DNA of 64,000 nucleotides, taken from the NCBI RefSeq assembly GCF_001577305.1, contig NZ_CP014518.1, positions 310,001-374,000 of the forward strand, read 5' to 3'. The notes beneath the pieces were generated by a model, which was given only the letters and a program-made list of their open reading frames with translations, did not search any database and was not told where the DNA came from. Position 1 is the first letter of the stretch, and each line of letters starts with the position of its first letter. This document shows, piece after piece, positions 60,211-64,000 of the stretch. The translations under genes were made by a program, and so were the position numbers. The DNA is from Sinomonas atrocyanea (GTDB taxonomy: Bacteria > Actinomycetota > Actinomycetes > Actinomycetales > Micrococcaceae).

Positions 60211-61176
60211 TCAGACGGGGCTGGGCTCCGGGTCTGCACCCTCGCCAGAAGGGACGGGCCGCCCCTCGGACGCGTGCTTCAGGCCGAGGAGCATGGGACG
60301 CGAGCGCTCCATCTGGTCGCGCAGCGCCTCGGCCACCGCGGCCACGGCCGGCTGCCGGTACGAGTCGGGCCGCAGCACCATCCAGTAGGGGAGCTGCTCG
60401 CGGAAGTAGTCGGGGAGCAGCCGCACCAGGTCCTCGTGCCGGTCCGCCATGAAGCACGGCAGGAAGCCGATCCCTGCCCCGGCCCGGGTCGCCTCGACGT
60501 GCACGAACACGTTGGTCGACGTCAGGCCGTCCCGCATCTCGGGTGCGAGGCGGCGCGGCGTGTCGAGGTCGTCGATCTGGAGCATCGAGTCGACGAAGTA
60601 CACGAGGCCGTGGCGGGCCAGCTCCTCGGGCGTCCGCGGAGCTCCGTGCCGGGCGAGGTACTCGCGGGAGGCGTACATCCCCAGCGTGTACTCGCCGAGC
60701 CGGACCGCGTGGGCGCGGTGGACCTGCGGCTCGCCCTCCACGACGACCTCGAGGTCCACTCCGGAACGCTGCTGGAGGGCACGCCGGGTCACAGTCACGA
60801 GCTCGACGGTGAGCCCTGGGTGCTCGGCCCGCAGCCGGGCCACCGCGGGAGAGGCGATGTAGGCGCTGAAGCCGTCCGTCGCCGTCATGCGCACCACCCC
60901 GGTGATGGGGTCCTCCCTGCCGGGACCCAGGCGCCCTACAGCGTCGGCGACCTGGGCCGCCACGCCCACGGCCCGCTCGCCGAGCGGGGTGAGCTCCCAG
61001 CCGCCTGCGGCGCGGGCCAGCACGCGGCCGCCGAGGGACTTCTCGAGGGCCGCGATCTTGCGCGCCACCGTGGTGTGGTTCAGACCTAGGCTCTCGCCCG
61101 CCGTCGTGAACTTCCCGGAGCGGGACACCTCCAGGAGCACGAGGAGGAGATCGGGGGAGGGCTGCGCCGACGTCAT
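60211..61176 (-). CDS. LysR-family regulator
   Basis: This 321-residue protein has an N-terminal helix-turn-helix (LLLVLLEVSRSGKFTTAGES, NHTTVARKIAALEKSLGG) and a two-lobed effector domain (GVVRMTATDGFSAYIASPAV, HGLVYFVDSM). It is divergent from the MFS-dehydrogenase pair and is its probable activator. ATG 61176 is leaderless, with TAGGGT six bases upstream. Confidence 0.87.
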   Translation of the reverse strand: MTSAQPSPDLLLVLLEVSRSGKFTTAGESLGLNHTTVARKIAALEKSLGGRVLARAAGGWELTPLGERAVGVAAQVADAVGRLGPGREDPITGVVRMTATDGFSAYIASPAVARLRAEHPGLTVELVTVTRRALQQRSGVDLEVVVEGEPQVHRAHAVRLGEYTLGMYASREYLARHGAPRTPEELARHGLVYFVDSMLQIDDLDTPRRLAPEMRDGLTSTNVFVHVEATRAGAGIGFLPCFMADRHEDLVRLLPDYFREQLPYWMVLRPDSYRQPAVAAVAEALRDQMERSRPMLLGLKHASEGRPVPSGEGADPEPSPV

Positions 61177-61356
61177 GGGGACACCCTACGGGTCCATCTG
61201 CAAATCTGCACAGGATCAGTGCTGAATTGATCATTGAAGGCGCAGTCCTGCGCAGGGAATACTCGTCGGGACATGTGATGGGCGTCATACCGTGAAGACG
61301 CCCGCGAGGCCCCGAATGTGAGCCGTGTCAGTGACGACACCCAGGAGGCACCCCCT
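61177..61356. promoter_or_regulatory. Divergent control region of lysR and the MFS operon
   Basis: These 180 bp contain the minus-strand TAGGGT (61183-61188) six bases before the lysR start. They also hold a perfect GCGCAG-TC-CTGCGC dyad at 61240-61253. A weaker GATCA...TGATC pair lies at 61214-61232. LysR sites usually lie between such divergent genes. The exact box is inferred. Confidence 0.5.
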
Positions 61357-62733
61357 ATGAGCGTTGATCAGCGCTCCGCCGGCAGCACCGAGCAACCACT
61401 GCTGAAGAAGATCGTCTCCGCCTCGATGGCGGGCACGGTGGTCGAGTGGTACGACTTCTTCCTCTACGCGACCGCGTCCACGATCGTGTTCAACAAGATC
61501 CTCCTGCCCAAGATGGGCAACGAGTACGACGCGATCATCGCCGCGTTCCTCACCTACGCGGTGGGGTTCATCGCACGCCCGCTCGGCGGCATCGTGTTCG
61601 GCCAGATCGGCGACAGGATCGGCCGCAAGCAGACCCTGCAGATCACCATCATGCTCATCGGCGCTGCCACGGTGCTCATGGGCTGCCTGCCGACCTACGC
61701 ACAGATCGGCATCTGGGCTCCGATCCTCCTCGTCCTCCTCCGCTTCATCCAGGGCCTCGCGCTCGGCGGCGAATGGGGCGGTGCCGTCCTGCTGGTGGCC
61801 GAGCATGCGCCGGATGCGAAGCGCGCGTTCTGGTCGTCGTGGCCGCAGGCGGCGGTGCCGCTGGGCAACGTCCTCGCGACCGTGGTCCTGTGGGTCATGA
61901 CCTCGGCACTCTCCTCCGACGCGTTCCTCGTCTGGGGCTGGCGCGTGGCCTTCTGGCTCTCCGCCATCGTGGTGATCGTGGGCTACGTGATCCGCACCAA
62001 GATCGACGAGGCGCCGATCTTCCAGGCCGCCAAGGCCGAGCTCGAGACCGAGAAGGCCGCCGGCTACGGCGTCTTCGAGGTGCTCAAGCGCTACCCGCGC
62101 GGCGTCCTCGTGGGCATGGGCCTGCGGTTCGCGGAGAACATCCTGTACTACCTCGTGGTCACGTTCTCGATCGTCTACCTCGGCACCGGCCTGAAGATGA
62201 ACACCGCCTCGATCCTCGGCGTCATCGCGATTGCGCACATCTGCCACTTCTCGATCATCCCGGTGATCGGCCGCTTCGCCGACCGCATCGGCCGCAAGCC
62301 GGTCTACCTCGCCGGCGCGATCCTCGGCGGCACCTGGGGCTTCTGGGCCTTCCCGGCGTTCGGCACCAAGAACGTGTTCGTCATCCTGTTGACCATCATC
62401 GTGGGCCTGGTCTTCCATGGCCTCATGTACTCCGGCCAGCCGGCCATCATGGCCGAGATGTTCCCGACCCGCATGCGCTACTCCGGCGTCTCGATCGCCT
62501 ACCAGGTCACCTCGATCGTGGCCGGCTCGCTCGCCCCGGTCTTCGCCACCGAGTGGCTCAAGGCGACCGGCTCGTGGTGGCCCACGGCGGTCTACCTCGC
62601 CGCCGCTGGCGTCATCACCCTCATCGCCGTGCTCGCCATGCGGGAGACCAAGGGCGCCTCGCTCCACGCGCTCGACGCCGCGGACGCCGCCCGCGTCCGG
62701 GGCACGGTGTCCGAGGCAGGAGCCCGCGCATGA
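61357..62733 (+). CDS. MFS transporter of the metabolite:H+ symporter family
   Basis: This 458-residue protein has 12 membrane helices with MHS signatures: GTVVEWYDFFLYATAS, RPLGGIVFGQIGDRIGRKQ and GLALGGEWGGAVLLVAEHA. The family carries organic acids such as shikimate, ketoglutarate or dicarboxylates. Coupling to a 3-hydroxybutyrate dehydrogenase (ATGA overlap) makes 3-hydroxybutyrate the likely substrate (inference). AGGAGG precedes ATG 61357 by nine bases. Confidence 0.88.
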   Translation: MSVDQRSAGSTEQPLLKKIVSASMAGTVVEWYDFFLYATASTIVFNKILLPKMGNEYDAIIAAFLTYAVGFIARPLGGIVFGQIGDRIGRKQTLQITIMLIGAATVLMGCLPTYAQIGIWAPILLVLLRFIQGLALGGEWGGAVLLVAEHAPDAKRAFWSSWPQAAVPLGNVLATVVLWVMTSALSSDAFLVWGWRVAFWLSAIVVIVGYVIRTKIDEAPIFQAAKAELETEKAAGYGVFEVLKRYPRGVLVGMGLRFAENILYYLVVTFSIVYLGTGLKMNTASILGVIAIAHICHFSIIPVIGRFADRIGRKPVYLAGAILGGTWGFWAFPAFGTKNVFVILLTIIVGLVFHGLMYSGQPAIMAEMFPTRMRYSGVSIAYQVTSIVAGSLAPVFATEWLKATGSWWPTAVYLAAAGVITLIAVLAMRETKGASLHALDAADAARVRGTVSEAGARA

Positions 62734-63473
62734 GCCTCAACGGCCGCAGGGCACTCGTCACCGGCGGCGCGGCAGGCATCGGCGCCGCGGTGGCCCGAGG
62801 GCTCGCGGACCGGGGCGCGCACGTGGTGGTCGCCGACCTCGACGGAAGCGCCGCCGAGAAGCTCGCCGCGGACCTCGGCGGCACGGCGTGGGCCGTGGAC
62901 CTGCTCGACACCGCCGCGCTCGAGGACCTGCGGCTCGACTGCGACATCCTCGTGAACAACGCGGGGATCCAGAAGGTCGCCCCCATCCACGAGTACGACC
63001 CGGAGGCGTTCCGGCGGATCCAGCGGCTCATGGTCGAGGCGCCGTTCCTCCTGGTCCGGGCCGCCCTGCCGCACATGTACGAGCGCGGCTGGGGCCGGGT
63101 CATCAACCTCAGCTCGGTCCACGGCCTCCGCGCCTCCGCCTTCAAGAGCGCATATGTCACCGCGAAGCACGCCCTCGAGGGCCTCTCGAAGGTCACCGCG
63201 CTCGAGGGCGCGGAGCACGGCGTGACGTCCAACTGCATCAACCCGGGCTACGTCCGCACGGCACTCGTGGAGAAGCAGATCAAGGACCAGGCGCTGACGC
63301 ACGGCATCCCCGAGTCCGAGGTCCTCGAGAAGGTCATGCTGACCGAGATGGCCATCAAGCGGCTCGTCGAGCCGTCCGAGGTGGCCTCACTGGCGTGCTG
63401 GCTCGCCTCGGAGGACGCCGGGATGGTCACCGGCGCGTCCTACACGATGGACGGCGGCTGGTCGGCCCGCTAG
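62730..63473 (+). CDS. bdhA: 3-hydroxybutyrate dehydrogenase
   Basis: This 247-residue SDR has the cofactor motif TGGAAGIGAAVARGL, NNAGIQKVAPIHEYDPE, the catalytic Ser in VINLSSVHGLRAS and the Tyr/Lys in YVTAKHALEG. The segments NNAGIQ, HGLRASAFKSAYV and INPGYVRTALVEKQI are characteristic of the BdhA group. It oxidises 3-hydroxybutyrate to acetoacetate with NAD+. Coupled to the transporter gene by ATGA. Confidence 0.88.
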   Translation: MSLNGRRALVTGGAAGIGAAVARGLADRGAHVVVADLDGSAAEKLAADLGGTAWAVDLLDTAALEDLRLDCDILVNNAGIQKVAPIHEYDPEAFRRIQRLMVEAPFLLVRAALPHMYERGWGRVINLSSVHGLRASAFKSAYVTAKHALEGLSKVTALEGAEHGVTSNCINPGYVRTALVEKQIKDQALTHGIPESEVLEKVMLTEMAIKRLVEPSEVASLACWLASEDAGMVTGASYTMDGGWSAR

Positions 63474-63505
63474 GTCCGGCCGCCGTCCCGCCAACCCGAG
63501 CACAA

Positions 63506-63565
63506 CGACACAACTCAGCGCCGTTTCCGCCCCGAAAGGGGCAGGAACGGCGCTGAGTTGTGTCG
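63506..63565. terminator. Very long bidirectional hairpin
   Basis: Two 28-base arms (63506-63533 and 63538-63565) pair with only two mismatches around a GAAA tetraloop. The outer part reads CGACACAACTCAGCGCCGTT. It lies between convergent genes and can terminate both. Its length is unusual for a simple terminator. Confidence 0.8.
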
Positions 63566-63587
63566 AAATGCCCGCGGGCGCCGAGGG

Positions 63588-64000
63588 TTACGCGCGCACC
63601 CGGTCGTCCGGGGAGACCACGGGCAGCGGGGCGGTCTCGTCGAGGAGCGCCGGCCGGCGCCGCCCGTCGCCGCGGACCCACAGGGCATACGCCCCGGCGA
63701 GCAGGCCGATCCAGGCGCCGCCCACCACGAGGGCCACGCGCGTGTCCTCGAACCAGCCCAGGAGCACGGTCACGAACGCCATGAACGCGATCGCGAGCAC
63801 CGAGGCCACGGGCCACAGGGGCGAGGGGAACTCGCTGGGCGCGAGCGCGTACCGCCGGATCTCGCGCTTCATGGCCACATGGCTGGCGAGGATCATGGCC
63901 CAGACGAACACGGTGGCGAACGTCGCAATGGAGGCGATGACCGTGAACACGTCCTCCGGGATCAGCGCGTTGAGCACCACCCCGACCGCGAGCACGCCGG
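63588..64000 (-). CDS. APC-family amino acid permease, C-terminal part
   Basis: The frame is open to the window edge, so the N-terminal majority lies to the right. The visible ~137 residues hold four membrane segments (MLAVGVVLNALIPEDVFTVI, FVWAMILASHVAMKREIRR, PVASVLAIAFMAFVTVLLGW, VVGGAWIGLLAGAYALWV). The helix 9-12 pattern and the motif MILASHVAMKREI match the D-serine/alanine/glycine and GABA permease group (CycA/GabP-like). Substrate is not decidable from this part. Confidence 0.8.
   Translation of the reverse strand, partial: GVLAVGVVLNALIPEDVFTVIASIATFATVFVWAMILASHVAMKREIRRYALAPSEFPSPLWPVASVLAIAFMAFVTVLLGWFEDTRVALVVGGAWIGLLAGAYALWVRGDGRRRPALLDETAPLPVVSPDDRVRA

Overview
The window is high-GC DNA from an actinobacterium. 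It is most likely a Micrococcales species close to Arthrobacter or Sinomonas (inference). Supporting signs are the strong GC bias at third codon positions, GTG and TTG starts, GTGA/ATGA-coupled operons, a DUF222-HNH endonuclease, a DUF6458 protein, the fructose PTS layout, and many genes with a TANNNT-like hexamer exactly six bases before the start codon (leaderless promoters). The window has two parts with different character.

Positions 1-23543 are the right-hand part of a genomic island. Base composition is uneven here, with several stretches clearly richer in A+T than the chromosome. In order it carries: the end of a SMODS-associated NUDIX effector gene and its CD-NTase (a short CBASS); a convergent SIR2-domain protein with a small upstream gene; an XRE regulator diverging from that pair; a complete type I restriction-modification locus (hsdM, hsdS, hsdR); a PD-(D/E)XK nuclease with an unusual N-terminal domain; several small unknown genes (a zinc ribbon, membrane proteins, a repeat-containing protein); a pentapeptide-repeat protein; and a frameshifted nuclease-like gene. 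It ends with a Tn554-type trio of integration genes (tnpA, tnpB, tnpC). About 115 bp beyond the tnpA start lies the 3' part of a tRNA-Lys(TTT) gene without its 5' half, which is the expected attachment-site scar. The intact tRNA should lie at the other end of the island, left of this window.

Positions 23544-64000 are chromosome with compact metabolic operons. A ROK regulator, an APC permease, a ROK kinase and NagB look like a self-contained amino-sugar uptake and catabolism unit with a clear palindromic operator. Next come a frameshifted solute-binding/VWA protein, a dodecin, a PrmC-like methyltransferase, and a GntR/DtnK/LtnD set for four-carbon sugar acids. These are followed by an SDR, an HNH endonuclease, a 2-hydroxyacid dehydrogenase, a frameshifted pentapeptide protein and a ProP-like transporter. 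The rest holds an arsenic operon (arsR, aquaporin, arsC, flavoprotein), a fructose PTS cluster (DeoR regulator, fruK, fruA, ptsI, ptsH), and a persulfide dioxygenase-rhodanese behind two CsoR/CstR-type operators. After these come a glycerophosphodiester phosphodiesterase, AzlCD, a 14-bp tandem repeat array, several small enzymes, a LysR/MFS/3-hydroxybutyrate dehydrogenase unit and the end of an amino acid permease.

Three signals cut across the annotation. First, three genes carry single-base losses in G or C runs that split otherwise intact proteins (one of them is hit twice), which suggests either decay or homopolymer under-calling in the assembly. Second, hsdS has a different base composition from its hsdM and hsdR partners. 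Third, the leaderless promoter pattern recurs at a dozen genes with nearly fixed spacing.
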